64,000 nucleotides of DNA from Candidatus Allofournierella excrementigallinarum (lineage in GTDB: Bacteria; Bacillota; Clostridia; Oscillospirales; Ruminococcaceae): assembly GCA_019119025.1 (NCBI GenBank), contig DWXV01000078.1, positions 1 to 64,000 on the forward strand. The letters are read 5' to 3'. Position 1 is the first letter of the stretch. Every line of letters begins with the position of its first letter. Position numbers and translations under genes: made by a program. Shown here one piece after another: positions 54,743-63,888 of this stretch. The notes beneath the pieces were generated by a model. It had not been told where the DNA came from. It saw nothing but the letters and a program-made list of their open reading frames with translations, and ran no database searches.

Positions 54743-56608
54743 ATGTCCACAGCAAGCACGAAAAAAAGCCTGATTGCTCTGCTCGTCTGTCTGCTTTTGT
54801 GCCTGACGAGCATCGTCGGCACGCGCTATATGATGACCGACGGCGGCAAAGTGGAGGTCAACGACCTGAAAATCGCGATCAACACCGGGGACATCGTGCG
54901 TTTTCTGGAATACCGGCCTGTGAACGCTACGGCTGAAGAACCTGTTCCCGCGGTGGTCTACAGCCCCGGCAACGACAGCACGGCGGAAAGCGCGCGCCTG
55001 GTCGCTTCGGAACTTGCGCGGCGCGGCTTTGCGGTCTATGTGCTGGACCTGCTCTCCGCCGGGCATTCGTCCGAGTCCACGGGTGCTTCGCCCACCTATG
55101 GATTTGCGGAACTTATCGACTATGTTTACTACAACCTGCCCTACATCGACAGCTCCCGCATCGGCATTGCCGGTTATTCCAAGGGCGGCGGGAACGTGGT
55201 GCGTGTAATGACCGACTACGGCGAGGAACAGCGCAATTCCCCCGAGACCTATGAAAAGAAGGTCAGCGCAGCGCTGATCCTGGCGCCTCCCTACTCGCCT
55301 TTGGACGACCTGGCCACCGGCATCAACCTGGGCTTTGGTGCGGGCCTGTATGACCCCTACTCCCGGCTGGGTTTCAAAGATGTTCCCGGCTACTGGCCGG
55401 GCGACCTGAGCGTGAAGACCGAGATGAAGGATGTGGTCAACCTGGGGGTACCCGGCACCTTCTCCGAGGAAGACCTGCAGGACCCGAACGTGAAGGTGGA
55501 GATCGGCCATGTGTACGGCAGTTACGAGGAAAACAACGGCCGCGTGATCTATAACCCCGAGGATTCCACCCACGGCTCCGGCATGATCAGCAGCGCCTTC
55601 ATCCGCGATACTGTCACCTTCTTCTCTGACACGCTGGGTGCGCCGAACCCCATTGACCCCAACAACCAGACCTATCAGATTTTGATGGCTTTCTCGGCAT
55701 TGGGACTGCTCGCCGTTCTGGCGCTCACCGTGCCCGTGGCCCTTCTGCTGCTGCAAGTGCCGGTGTTTGCCGGGCTGCGCCGCCCCGCGCAGGCGCCGGT
55801 GACCGGGCTGAAGAACAAAAAGGACTGGACCATCTTCATTGTAGCCTCGCTGATCGGCGGCTTTGTGCCCCCCATCATGGCGCCGGTCATCATCCAGCAG
55901 ACCAGCAAGATCTTCTCCCTGACCGGGCAAGGCACCACCGGCAGCGTTTTCGTCTACGGTGTGTCCAACAACGTGGTGGTCTGGATGATGTTCAGCAGCC
56001 TGTTCCTGTTGGCCATGTTCCTGCTTTTCCACAACCTGATCCACAAGAAAAATGGCGTGAAACTGTCTGACTATCATTTGAAAGTCAGCCTGCCGGACGT
56101 TGGCCGCATCCTCCTTCTGGGGGTCGTTGTGGTGGTGCTCTGCCACAGCGTGGTGTGGTTTGCCGACTTCTTCTTCAAGGTCGACTTCCGTCTGGTAGAC
56201 CTGGCCGTCTCCGTGATGAAGTGGTCGCATCTGAAAGCATCTCTGGTGTATGTGCCTTTCTTCATTCTGTATTGGTGCATCAACTCCCTCATCATGAACG
56301 GCTGCAACCGTTTCAAGGGCATGTCCGAAGGTCTGAACCTGTTCTTGTGCGTTCTGTGCAATGTACTGGGCATCATTGTTGTTGTGGTGGTGTATTACAC
56401 CATCCTCTACACCACCGGTGTGGGCATTGGCGCGTTCTCCAACTGGAAGGCCTACATGATGCTGTGCTACATGATCCTGTCCGCCACCGCTGGCACCATC
56501 ATCAACCGTAAGGTCTACAACGCCACCTCCAGCATCTATCTGGGGCCGGTCATTTTCGGCACGCTGATCACCCTCATCAACACGGCAGTGTACACCCTGC
56601 CCGCCTGA
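54743..56608 (+). CDS. Alpha/beta hydrolase fused to polytopic membrane domain
   Basis: 621 residues. Signal anchor at about 8-27, then an alpha/beta hydrolase of about residues 30-300 (VVYSPGNDSTAE, GYSKGGGNVV as nucleophile elbow, later STHGSGM with a possible catalytic His). The C-terminal half has about nine membrane helices. Codon use and GC are visibly lower than neighbours, suggesting transfer. Start at 54743 follows AGAGGAGG. Not a family I can name; esterase- or peptidase-like action outside the membrane is inferred. Confidence 0.7.
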   Translation: MSTASTKKSLIALLVCLLLCLTSIVGTRYMMTDGGKVEVNDLKIAINTGDIVRFLEYRPVNATAEEPVPAVVYSPGNDSTAESARLVASELARRGFAVYVLDLLSAGHSSESTGASPTYGFAELIDYVYYNLPYIDSSRIGIAGYSKGGGNVVRVMTDYGEEQRNSPETYEKKVSAALILAPPYSPLDDLATGINLGFGAGLYDPYSRLGFKDVPGYWPGDLSVKTEMKDVVNLGVPGTFSEEDLQDPNVKVEIGHVYGSYEENNGRVIYNPEDSTHGSGMISSAFIRDTVTFFSDTLGAPNPIDPNNQTYQILMAFSALGLLAVLALTVPVALLLLQVPVFAGLRRPAQAPVTGLKNKKDWTIFIVASLIGGFVPPIMAPVIIQQTSKIFSLTGQGTTGSVFVYGVSNNVVVWMMFSSLFLLAMFLLFHNLIHKKNGVKLSDYHLKVSLPDVGRILLLGVVVVVLCHSVVWFADFFFKVDFRLVDLAVSVMKWSHLKASLVYVPFFILYWCINSLIMNGCNRFKGMSEGLNLFLCVLCNVLGIIVVVVVYYTILYTTGVGIGAFSNWKAYMMLCYMILSATAGTIINRKVYNATSSIYLGPVIFGTLITLINTAVYTLPA

Positions 56609-56656
56609 TCTTCATTTTATCGCGGCTTTAAGCCGCACAACAACGCTCTGTTTTTG

Positions 56657-56693
56657 CGGAGTGCGGCGGCAGGTCATGCTCCGCCGCACTCCG
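56657..56693 (+). terminator. Hairpin between hydrolase and FGGY kinase genes
   Basis: 13-bp stem CGGAGTGCGGCGG with complement and an 11-base loop, then ATTTCATTT. Terminator or leader attenuator of the arabinose genes. Confidence 0.7.
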
Positions 56694-56717
56694 ATTTCAT
56701 TTATGGGGAGGCTCATT

Positions 56718-58301
56718 ATGAACGGACTCAAGCTGCCCGCCCTCGGCATCGAACTGGGCTCCACCCGCATCAAGGCGGTGCTGGTGGACGGCACGGGCGC
56801 GCCGCTGGCCAGCGGCGCCTGCGACTGGGAGAACCGGCTGGAGGACGGCTGGTGGACCTATCATCTGGAGGAGGTGCAGGCGGGCGTGCGCGCCGCCTTC
56901 GCCGCGCTGGCGGCGGACTGGCAGGCCAAAACCGGCGCGCCCCTTGCCCGGGTGGGGGCGCTGGGCGTCTCCGCCATGATGCACGGCTACCTGCCCTTCG
57001 ACGCCGCCGGGCGGCAGCTTGCGCCCTTCCGCACCTGGCGCAACACCGCCACCGGCGAGGCCGCCGCGGCCCTCACCCGGCGCTTCGGCTTCAACATCCC
57101 CCAGCGGTGGAGCGTGGCCCATCTCTATCAGGCCATGCTGCGGGGCGAAGCCCACGTGAAGGACCTGGCCTATCTCACCACCCTGGCGGGCTATGTGCAC
57201 TGGCAGCTCACCGGCCGCAAGGTGCTGGGCGTGGGGGACGCCTCCGGCATGTTCCCCATCGACAGCGCCGCCTGCGACTGGGACGCGGGCATGCTGGCCT
57301 CCTTTGACGAACTGCTGGCCCGGGCGGGCCTGCCCTTCACCCTGCGGCAGGTGCTGCCCAAAGTGCTGGCCGCCGGGGAGGACGCGGGCTGCCTGACCCC
57401 GGAGGGCGCTGCCTGGCTGGACCCCGCCGGGGTGCTGGAGCCCGGCGCGCCCCTGGCCCCGCCGGAAGGGGACGCGGGCACCGGCATGGCGGCCACCAAC
57501 GCCGTGGCCGCCCGCACCGGCAACGTGTCGGCGGGCACCAGCGTGTTCGCCATGGCGGTGCTGGAAAAGCCTTTGTCCCGGGTCTACCCCGAAATAGACA
57601 TGGTCGCCACCCCCACCGCCCGCCCGGTGGCCATGGTGCACTGCAACACCTGCACCTCCGACCTGGACGCATGGGTACGCCTGCTGGGCCAGATGGCCGA
57701 AGCCGCCGGGGCAAAGCTCGCAAAACCCGCCCTCTACGACCTGTTCTATCAGAAGGCGCTGGAAGGCGCGCCGGACTGCGGCGGCCTTGTGAGCTTCAAC
57801 TGCTATTCCGGCGAGCCGGTGCTGGGCCTTGACGAGGGGCGGCCCCTCTTTGTGCGGCGGCCAAACGCACGCCTCACGCTGGAAAACTTTGCCCGCGCCC
57901 AGCTCTATTCCACCATGGCCGCCCTCAAGCTGGGCATGGACCTGCTCTTTGAAAAGGAGCAGGTGAAGCTGGACCGCCTTCTGGGCCACGGCGGCCTCTT
58001 CAAGACCCCCGTTGTGGGCCAGAAGCTGCTGGCCGGGGCGCTGGGGGTGCCGGTGTCGGTGATGGCCTCGGCGGGCGAGGGCGGCCCCTGGGGCATGGCC
58101 CTGCTGGCCCTCTACCGCCTGCGCTGCATGCAGGGCGGCGCGCCCGCCCTGGATGCCTGGCTGGACGAGGCCGTCTTTGCCGGGGTGGAAGGCAGCACCA
58201 TCGCCCCGGAGGAGGCCGGCGCGGCGGGATTTGCCGCCTTTATCAAAGATTACGCCGCCTGCATCCCGGTGGAAAAGGCCGCTGGGCAGGCACTGCGCTG
58301 A
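56718..58301 (+). CDS. FGGY family carbohydrate kinase, probable L-ribulokinase
   Basis: 527 residues. N-terminal nucleotide fold GIELGSTRIKAVLVDG with Glu12 where many family members have Asp; C-terminal GHGGLFKTPVVGQKLLAGALG. The adjacent araA makes L-ribulose, so ribulokinase is the best guess. It differs from classical AraB in length and wording. Start at 56718 follows GGGGAGG. No araD is in the window. Confidence 0.83.
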   Translation: MNGLKLPALGIELGSTRIKAVLVDGTGAPLASGACDWENRLEDGWWTYHLEEVQAGVRAAFAALAADWQAKTGAPLARVGALGVSAMMHGYLPFDAAGRQLAPFRTWRNTATGEAAAALTRRFGFNIPQRWSVAHLYQAMLRGEAHVKDLAYLTTLAGYVHWQLTGRKVLGVGDASGMFPIDSAACDWDAGMLASFDELLARAGLPFTLRQVLPKVLAAGEDAGCLTPEGAAWLDPAGVLEPGAPLAPPEGDAGTGMAATNAVAARTGNVSAGTSVFAMAVLEKPLSRVYPEIDMVATPTARPVAMVHCNTCTSDLDAWVRLLGQMAEAAGAKLAKPALYDLFYQKALEGAPDCGGLVSFNCYSGEPVLGLDEGRPLFVRRPNARLTLENFARAQLYSTMAALKLGMDLLFEKEQVKLDRLLGHGGLFKTPVVGQKLLAGALGVPVSVMASAGEGGPWGMALLALYRLRCMQGGAPALDAWLDEAVFAGVEGSTIAPEEAGAAGFAAFIKDYAACIPVEKAAGQALR

Positions 58302-58317
58302 CGGGAGGTTTATACCA

Positions 58318-59793
58318 ATGAGCATGAAGCAATATGAATTCTGGTTCGTGGTGGGCAGCCAGTTCCTGTATGGCCCCGAAGTGCTGGAGACGGTGGCCGC
58401 CCGGGCCGCCGAGATGGCCGGGGCGCTGAACGCCTCCGGCCGCCTGCCCTGCAAGCTGGCCTACAAGCTCACCGCCAAGACCAGCGGGGAAATTTCCGAT
58501 GTGGTGCGCCAGGCGAACCACGACCCCGCCTGCGCCGGCATCGTGACCTGGTGCCACACCTTCAGCCCCTCGAAGATGTGGATCAACGGCCTTGCCAGCC
58601 TGCAAAAGCCCTGGTGCCACCTGGCCACCCAGTACAACCGACAGATCCCGAGCGACGAGATCGACATGGACTTCATGAACCTGAACCAGGCCGCCCACGG
58701 CGACCGGGAGCACGGCTTCATCGGGGCCCGGCTGCGCTCGGCCCGCAAGGTCATCGCCGGCCACTGGCAGGACGAGGCGGTGCAAAACCGCCTGGGCCGC
58801 TGGATGCGCGCCGCCGTGGGCGCGGCGGTGAGCAGGGAGCTGAAGGTCATGCGCTTCGGCGACAACATGCGGGAGGTGGCCGTGACCGAGGGCGACAAGG
58901 TGGAGGCCCAGATGAAGCTGGGCTGGCAGGTGAACACCTGGCCGGTGGGCCAGCTGGTGGAAACCATGAACGCTGTGACCGAAAGCGAGATCGACGCGCT
59001 GATGGAGGAGTACCGCGCCCAGTACGACTTCGCCACCGACGACATCGCCACCGTGCGCTACCAGGCCCGGGAAGAGATCGCCATGAAGAAGATGCTGGAC
59101 GCGGAGGGCTGCCGCGCCTTTTCCAACAACTTCCAGGACCTCTACGGCATGGAGCAGCTGCCGGGCCTTGCCAGCCAGCACCTGATGGCCCAGGGCTACG
59201 GCTACGGCGGCGAGGGCGACTGGAAGGTGGCCGCCATGACCGCCATCCTCAAGGCCATGAGCGAGGGCCAGACCGGCGGCACCGCCTTCATGGAGGACTA
59301 CACCTACCATCTGGAGCCGGGCAATGAGTACAGCCTGGGGGCCCACATGCTGGAGGTCTGCCCCAGCGTGGCGGCGGCGCGGCCCCGCATCGAGGTGCAC
59401 CCGCTGGGCATCGGCGGCCGCCGGCCCCCCGCCCGCCTTGTGTTTGAAGGCCGCGAGGGCGACGCCATCGTGGTGAGCCTCATCGACATGGGCGGGCGGC
59501 TGCGCCTTGTCTGCCAGGACATCCGCTGCGTCAAGCCCATCCTGCCCATGCCCAACCTGCCGGTGGCCCGGGTGATGTGGCAGGCGATGCCGGACCTTGC
59601 CACCGGCATCGAGTGCTGGATCACCGCCGGCGGCGCGCATCACACGGTGCTGAGCTACGACGTGACCGCCGGCCAGATGGCCGACTGGGCCCGGATGATG
59701 GACATCGAGTTCGTGCACATCGGCAAAGGCACCACGGTGGAAGGGCTGGAGCACGACCTGTTCCTCTCCGACCTTGCCTGGAAGCTGAAATAA
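58318..59793 (+). CDS. araA: L-arabinose isomerase
   Basis: 491 residues, full length. Typical AraA motifs: FVVGSQFLYG, WCHTFSPSKMWI, the Mn2+ ligand Glu in DNMREVAVTEGDK and MEDYTYHL, and catalytic His in the C-terminal TAGGAHHTVLS. Converts L-arabinose to L-ribulose. It follows the kinase by 16 bp with GGGAGG as ribosome site. Confidence 0.95.
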   Translation: MSMKQYEFWFVVGSQFLYGPEVLETVAARAAEMAGALNASGRLPCKLAYKLTAKTSGEISDVVRQANHDPACAGIVTWCHTFSPSKMWINGLASLQKPWCHLATQYNRQIPSDEIDMDFMNLNQAAHGDREHGFIGARLRSARKVIAGHWQDEAVQNRLGRWMRAAVGAAVSRELKVMRFGDNMREVAVTEGDKVEAQMKLGWQVNTWPVGQLVETMNAVTESEIDALMEEYRAQYDFATDDIATVRYQAREEIAMKKMLDAEGCRAFSNNFQDLYGMEQLPGLASQHLMAQGYGYGGEGDWKVAAMTAILKAMSEGQTGGTAFMEDYTYHLEPGNEYSLGAHMLEVCPSVAAARPRIEVHPLGIGGRRPPARLVFEGREGDAIVVSLIDMGGRLRLVCQDIRCVKPILPMPNLPVARVMWQAMPDLATGIECWITAGGAHHTVLSYDVTAGQMADWARMMDIEFVHIGKGTTVEGLEHDLFLSDLAWKLK

Positions 59794-59799
59794 CAGCGG

Positions 59800-59838
59800 C
59801 GGGCGGCGGCTCCTCAAAAAGAAGCCGCCGCCCGTTTT
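59800..59838. terminator. Terminator of the arabinose operon
   Basis: 12-bp perfect stem CGGGCGGCGGCT with complement, then TTTT; between convergent araA and spoIIP. Confidence 0.9.
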
Positions 59839-59844
59839 CGTATT

Positions 59845-61074
59845 TTATGCCCCGGTGGTGAAAAGGCCCGCCAGCGCCTCGCCCACCAGCTGCCCGGAAT
59901 ACACCGCTTCATCCAGGGTGTTGCCGTGGCTGCCGATCTCGATGAGCAGGCTGCCGGTGGTCAGGTCCTGGTTATAATAGCGGTAGTCGAAAAGCACCGG
60001 GCGGGTAAAGCCGGGGAAGCGGCTTTCCATGGCGCTCTCCCATTTTGCCGCGAAGGCCAGGTTCTGTTTGAAGTTGGGCAGGTTGTCGCCTTTGTCCGCG
60101 CCGCAGATGATCATCACCTGGGCCGCAGTCCTGCCGTTCACGTCGGCCACCGCCTTCACCCGGCCCTCGCCGGTCTCGATGGCGTCCCGGTGGACGTCCA
60201 GCACCACCTTGATGCTGGGGTATTTTTCCAGATAACTGCGCACCGTGGCGTTGCTGCGCTCGTAGCTGCCGTTGTAGCTGGGGTAATCGTGGAGGGTGGC
60301 GTCCTGCACCGTCGCGATGCCCGCCGCGTTCAGCTGCCCGGCGATGGCCGCCCCCACCGCCACCATGTTGAGGGAGGTATCGGTGCGCCGGCAGGTGTAC
60401 TCCGGGTCGAACCAGCCCAGGTCCTCCAGCTCGTAGCTCTCGGTGGCGTGGGTGTGCATGATGAGCACCTGGGGCTCATCCGAGCCCACCTCGACGCTGA
60501 AGGGCAGCGGGGCCGAGGCCGCCTCGGCCACCTCGGCGGCGGAGAGGCTGGTGCAGTTTTTGATGGTGCCCGCTTCGCAGGGGATGTAGGCGGCGCCGCT
60601 GCCCTGCTGGTAGTGGGCGCTCACGATGGCGCCCATCCCCTCGGGGGGCGGGCCGGGGGTGGGGGCCGGGGCGGCCTCCGCGTTCTCTTCCGGCTGGGCC
60701 GCCGGCTCGGCGGCTTCGGGCGCGGGGGTGGCCTTGGGCAGCAGTTCCTCGGGCGACGGGGTGGTGAACACCGGCGGGCTCTCCGCGTCCTCCACCTCGG
60801 TCTGGGCGGCGGCCACCGCCTCCTGCCGGAACATCCGGTCCGCCGCGCCGAAGGCCGCCGCCGGGCTGGCCAGCAGGCTGCCCGCCACCGCGAGGCTGCC
60901 CGCCAGGTCCGGCACGCCGGCATAGCGGCCCGCGCCCATGGCCGCCGTGCCCACCGCCGCCGCCAGCGCCAGCGTGCCCAGCCGCCGCAGCGTTTTGGAA
61001 TGTGCCAACGGCTTCTCCCCCCCCCCTTTTTCATAGTCCTGCTGAAAGGATATGCGCCGGGGGGCGTTCTTCAT
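59845..61074 (-). CDS. spoIIP: Stage II sporulation protein P (spore peptidoglycan amidase/endopeptidase)
   Basis: 409 residues. Membrane anchor at about 30-50, a long Ala/Pro/Glu linker, then the amidase domain from about 180: IMHTHATESY and VLDVHRDA (zinc His), LIEIGSHGNTLDEA (catalytic Glu). SpoIIP thins septal wall in engulfment. Start uncertain: ATG 61074 has a poor ribosome site; TTG at 61008 has GGGGGAG 6 bp upstream. Ten G (61017-61026) lie in frame between them. It follows gpr by 4 bp. Confidence 0.88.
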   Translation of the reverse strand: MKNAPRRISFQQDYEKGGGEKPLAHSKTLRRLGTLALAAAVGTAAMGAGRYAGVPDLAGSLAVAGSLLASPAAAFGAADRMFRQEAVAAAQTEVEDAESPPVFTTPSPEELLPKATPAPEAAEPAAQPEENAEAAPAPTPGPPPEGMGAIVSAHYQQGSGAAYIPCEAGTIKNCTSLSAAEVAEAASAPLPFSVEVGSDEPQVLIMHTHATESYELEDLGWFDPEYTCRRTDTSLNMVAVGAAIAGQLNAAGIATVQDATLHDYPSYNGSYERSNATVRSYLEKYPSIKVVLDVHRDAIETGEGRVKAVADVNGRTAAQVMIICGADKGDNLPNFKQNLAFAAKWESAMESRFPGFTRPVLFDYRYYNQDLTTGSLLIEIGSHGNTLDEAVYSGQLVGEALAGLFTTGA

Positions 61075-61078
61075 TCCA

Positions 61079-61882
61079 TCAGTTGGCCAGATAGCACAGT
61101 TCCGCGATGGAAAGCCGCTGCTGCAGCGCCTTGTTCACCGCCAGGGACAGCAGCTCCGCGCCCTTTTTCACCACCGTGTCCAGCTGGCGGGGGGTGACGA
61201 CGCAGCCCGGGCGGCCCAGGAGGTCGTCCGCCTCCATCATGGTGGGGATGCCCACCGCCAGCACCGGCACCCCCAGCATGGCCCGGGTGAGGCACTTGCC
61301 GCTGGAGGGCCGGGCGGGGCACAGGCCGGTGTCGCTGATCTGCACCGTGCGGCCCATGCGGGCCGGGTCGGAGGTGCACAGGCTGTCGATGCAGAGGATG
61401 GCGGCGGGCTTCACCGCCCGCACCAGCCCCGCAAGCACCTGGGCCAGGGGGATGCCCGTCTCCCCCGACGCGCCGGGCGAGACGCAGCACACCTCCCGCA
61501 GGCCCAGCTCGGCGGTGCGGCTGTCCGGCGCGATGCCCCGCGTCACCAGCACGCCCCCCGCCGCCCGGGGGCCCAGCGCGTCCGCCGTGACCCGGCGGTT
61601 GCCCACCCCCGCCACCAGCACGGCGCCCGTTTCGGGCAGCATGGCCCGCAGCTCCCCCGCCACGGCGCTGACATAGCGCTCGTCTTTCGAATCCGCCACG
61701 GCGAGGCTGGGCATCTCCAGGGTGGAGTAGCGCCCCGCCGGGCGGGCAAGGCCGGTGCGGGTGATCTGCACCCGGGTGAGGGTGACGGGCCCGGAGCGGG
61801 CGGTGAACAGCTTGACCCCGCCGGGCACCTGCCCTTTGGAGGGACCGTAGATCTCGTCGGCGATGTCGGTGTAAACGGACAT
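61079..61882 (-). CDS. gpr: GPR endopeptidase (spore protease)
   Basis: 267 residues of peptidase family A25: VLVAGVGNRRVTADALGPRA, a conserved block with GIPLAQVLAGLVRAVKPAAILCIDSL and TVQISDTGL (quoted in part). It degrades small acid-soluble spore proteins at germination. Start at 61882 after GCGAGGTG. It is shorter than Bacillus Gpr, as usual in Clostridia. Operon with spoIIP; divergent from rpsT. Confidence 0.92.
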   Translation of the reverse strand: MSVYTDIADEIYGPSKGQVPGGVKLFTARSGPVTLTRVQITRTGLARPAGRYSTLEMPSLAVADSKDERYVSAVAGELRAMLPETGAVLVAGVGNRRVTADALGPRAAGGVLVTRGIAPDSRTAELGLREVCCVSPGASGETGIPLAQVLAGLVRAVKPAAILCIDSLCTSDPARMGRTVQISDTGLCPARPSSGKCLTRAMLGVPVLAVGIPTMMEADDLLGRPGCVVTPRQLDTVVKKGAELLSLAVNKALQQRLSIAELCYLAN

Positions 61883-62005
61883 GAAAAACACCTCGCAGCG
61901 GTATGAAGTGGCCGCCGCCCGCGCCCTTTTCGCGCGGCGGGGCCCCATGGGAGTGTGGGCCGTCAGCGCCCGCGCCATACCGCCGGAAAAAAGTTTAAAA
62001 AACGC

Positions 62006-62034
62006 TTGCATGCGCCGCCCAAATGTGGTATTAT
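62006..62034 (+). promoter_or_regulatory. Sigma-A promoter of rpsT
   Basis: TTGCAT (62006-62011), 17 bp, TATTAT (62029-62034) with TGTGG extension. Confidence 0.65.
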
Positions 62035-62071
62035 AAGTTGCACTGTTATGGGTAGTAAGGAGGTGGTACGA

Positions 62072-62335
62072 ATGCCTAACATCAAATCCCAGAAGGATCG
62101 CGTGGTCCAGTCCAAGAAGGAAGCCCTTCACAACAAGGCGATCAAGTCCAACCTGAAAACAGTCGTCAAGAAGGCAAACGCTGCCATCGCCGCGAATGCC
62201 GCTGACAAGGACGCCGTTGTCAAGGTGGCTGTTTCCACCATCGCCAAGGCGCAGAGCAAAGGCGTGGTCCACAAGAACACCGCCGCCCGCAAGATCAGCC
62301 GCATGGCGAAGCGCGCGAACAAGGCCAACGCCTGA
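62072..62335 (+). CDS. rpsT: 30S ribosomal protein S20
   Basis: 87 residues, basic and helical (MPNIKSQKDRVVQSKKEALH; KNTAARKISRMAKRAN). Start after AAGGAGG. The rpsT-gpr divergent pair is the classical Bacillota arrangement. Codon use is less GC-rich, as usual for highly expressed genes. Confidence 0.97.
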   Translation: MPNIKSQKDRVVQSKKEALHNKAIKSNLKTVVKKANAAIAANAADKDAVVKVAVSTIAKAQSKGVVHKNTAARKISRMAKRANKANA

Positions 62336-62354
62336 TTTTTCCAGACGAAAACAG

Positions 62355-62390
62355 AGACCTGCCGGTTTCGGCGGGTCTTTTGTTTTGCCT
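62355..62390 (+). terminator. Terminator of rpsT
   Basis: AGACCTGCC/GGCGGGTCT stem with one G-U pair, then TTTGTTTTG. Confidence 0.85.
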
Positions 62391-62450
62391 TTTTTGCGGG
62401 CCGGGGCGCGCGTTGCTTCGCCGCATCCCCCCGCGCCGGGCGCATCCGGC

Positions 62451-62489
62451 AAAAAAAGGGCCGGCCCCCGCGCTTTTGGGGCCGGCCCT
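62451..62489 (-). terminator. Terminator of the LCP gene
   Basis: 12-bp stem AGGGCCGGCCCC with complement, T7 on the minus strand. Confidence 0.88.
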
Positions 62490-62502
62490 TTCGGTTTTCG
62501 GT

Positions 62503-63645
62503 TCAGTTCGCCGCGGCGGAGGAAGAATCAGGCGAAGAGGAGGCGTCCAGCTCCTGCTGGCCCTCTTGGGCGGCGTCCATCACGCTGCCCATGGTGCGGC
62601 CCTCGTCCACATTCATGCCGGCGATGTACTCATAGCCGGTGGCAAGGCCCAGGTCTTCGGCGGCCACCGGCTTGTCCGGGCTGCGGAAGTGCTCGTTCAA
62701 AATGCGGGCGCAGCTGTCCCGGTCGGTGTAATACACCCACTTGTGGCCGTTGATGTGAGCCGCGCCGCCGGGGGCCCGCACGATAAAGATGTTCTCCGGC
62801 TGCACCTTGAGCATGGTGCCGTAGAGGCCCCAGATGTCGGTGATGTCCAGGCTGGTGTTGATGTAGTGGGCGATCACCTTGCAGGTGCTGTAGTAGTCCG
62901 CCAGGGTGTAGTCCTCCAAAAAGGTCTTGACCAGGGCGGCGTAGAAGTACTGCTGGGTCTCCAGCCGCTGGTAATCGGCGGTGTCGTAGTTGCGGTTGCG
63001 CAGGATCAGCTCGGCGGTGTCGCCGCTGATGAGATGGGTGCCCTGCCTGGCCACCACGTCCTCCTTGCCGGTTTTCTCGTCCTTGGTGACGATGTCCCAG
63101 GGGACATACATCTCGATGCCGCCCATGTTGTTCAGCATGGTCTTGAAGGCGTCCATGTCGATGGTGACATAGTCGTCCACCGGCAGCTTGTAGAGCCTGT
63201 AGATCATGTTGGCGATGTTGTTGATGAGATTCTCCTGGTCCGGGCCGTTGGCGTAGACCTCGTTGATCTTGCCGTAGATGGCCTTTTTGCCGTCGCCCAT
63301 GTCCTCGCCGTAGTAGGTGTCCCGGGGGATCTGGAAGGCGTTGACGGTGCCCGCGTCCCGGTCGATCTGCAGGTAGAGGATGACGTCGGTGTTGCCCTTG
63401 CCCTCGGCGTAGTCACGGTCGGTGTCGTAGTCGATGCCCAGCAACAGCAGGTTGTAGGTGCGGTCGCCCTCGGCCTCCAGGTCCGGGTCCTTCACCTGGT
63501 TCAGCTGGCCGGCCTCGCCCTCATCCAGGGCGGGCGCCACCTGGCTGTACATGTACCAGACTGTGCCGCAGGCGGCCAGCAGCACCACCGCCAGCACGAT
63601 CAGCGCCAGTTTGACGGCGCCGCGTTTGTTCTTCGGCTTGTTCAA
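62503..63645 (-). CDS. LytR-CpsA-Psr (LCP) family wall-polymer transferase
   Basis: 380 residues. One membrane helix (about 12-32), then an LCP domain: LLLLGIDYDTDRD, GNTDVILYLQID, AFQIPRDTYY, KINEVYANG and the Arg pair LRNRNYDTADYQR. The usual GRSDT reads GNTDV here. A Ser/Asp-rich tail ends the protein. LCP enzymes attach teichoic-acid-like or other polymers from lipid carriers to peptidoglycan. Start codon TTG (63645) with GAGGGAA 7 bp upstream; no other in-frame start. Confidence 0.9.
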   Translation of the reverse strand: MNKPKNKRGAVKLALIVLAVVLLAACGTVWYMYSQVAPALDEGEAGQLNQVKDPDLEAEGDRTYNLLLLGIDYDTDRDYAEGKGNTDVILYLQIDRDAGTVNAFQIPRDTYYGEDMGDGKKAIYGKINEVYANGPDQENLINNIANMIYRLYKLPVDDYVTIDMDAFKTMLNNMGGIEMYVPWDIVTKDEKTGKEDVVARQGTHLISGDTAELILRNRNYDTADYQRLETQQYFYAALVKTFLEDYTLADYYSTCKVIAHYINTSLDITDIWGLYGTMLKVQPENIFIVRAPGGAAHINGHKWVYYTDRDSCARILNEHFRSPDKPVAAEDLGLATGYEYIAGMNVDEGRTMGSVMDAAQEGQQELDASSSPDSSSAAAN

Positions 63646-63846
63646 AGGGTCGTTCCCTCGCTTTCGGTTTTTTGCGGCCCGGGTCGGCGGACCAAAAATG
63701 TCAAAAGAGTTACAGAGTCATTATACTCCATCCCGCGGCAAAATTGGAGCATTTTTGCCCAATTTCGCCCATTGCCACAAAAGCACTTTCAATTTTTCTG
63801 CCATTTTACTATATTTTTACACGGTTTTTGTGCTCCACAGGCGCAC

Positions 63847-63874
63847 AAAAACCCCCGCGCCAAAGGCGCGGGGG
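63847..63874 (-). terminator. Terminator of the SpoIID-like gene
   Basis: CCCCCGCGCC-TTT-GGCGCGGGGG followed by T5 on the minus strand. Confidence 0.9.
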
Positions 63875-63888
63875 CGTTTTTGCCCTTT

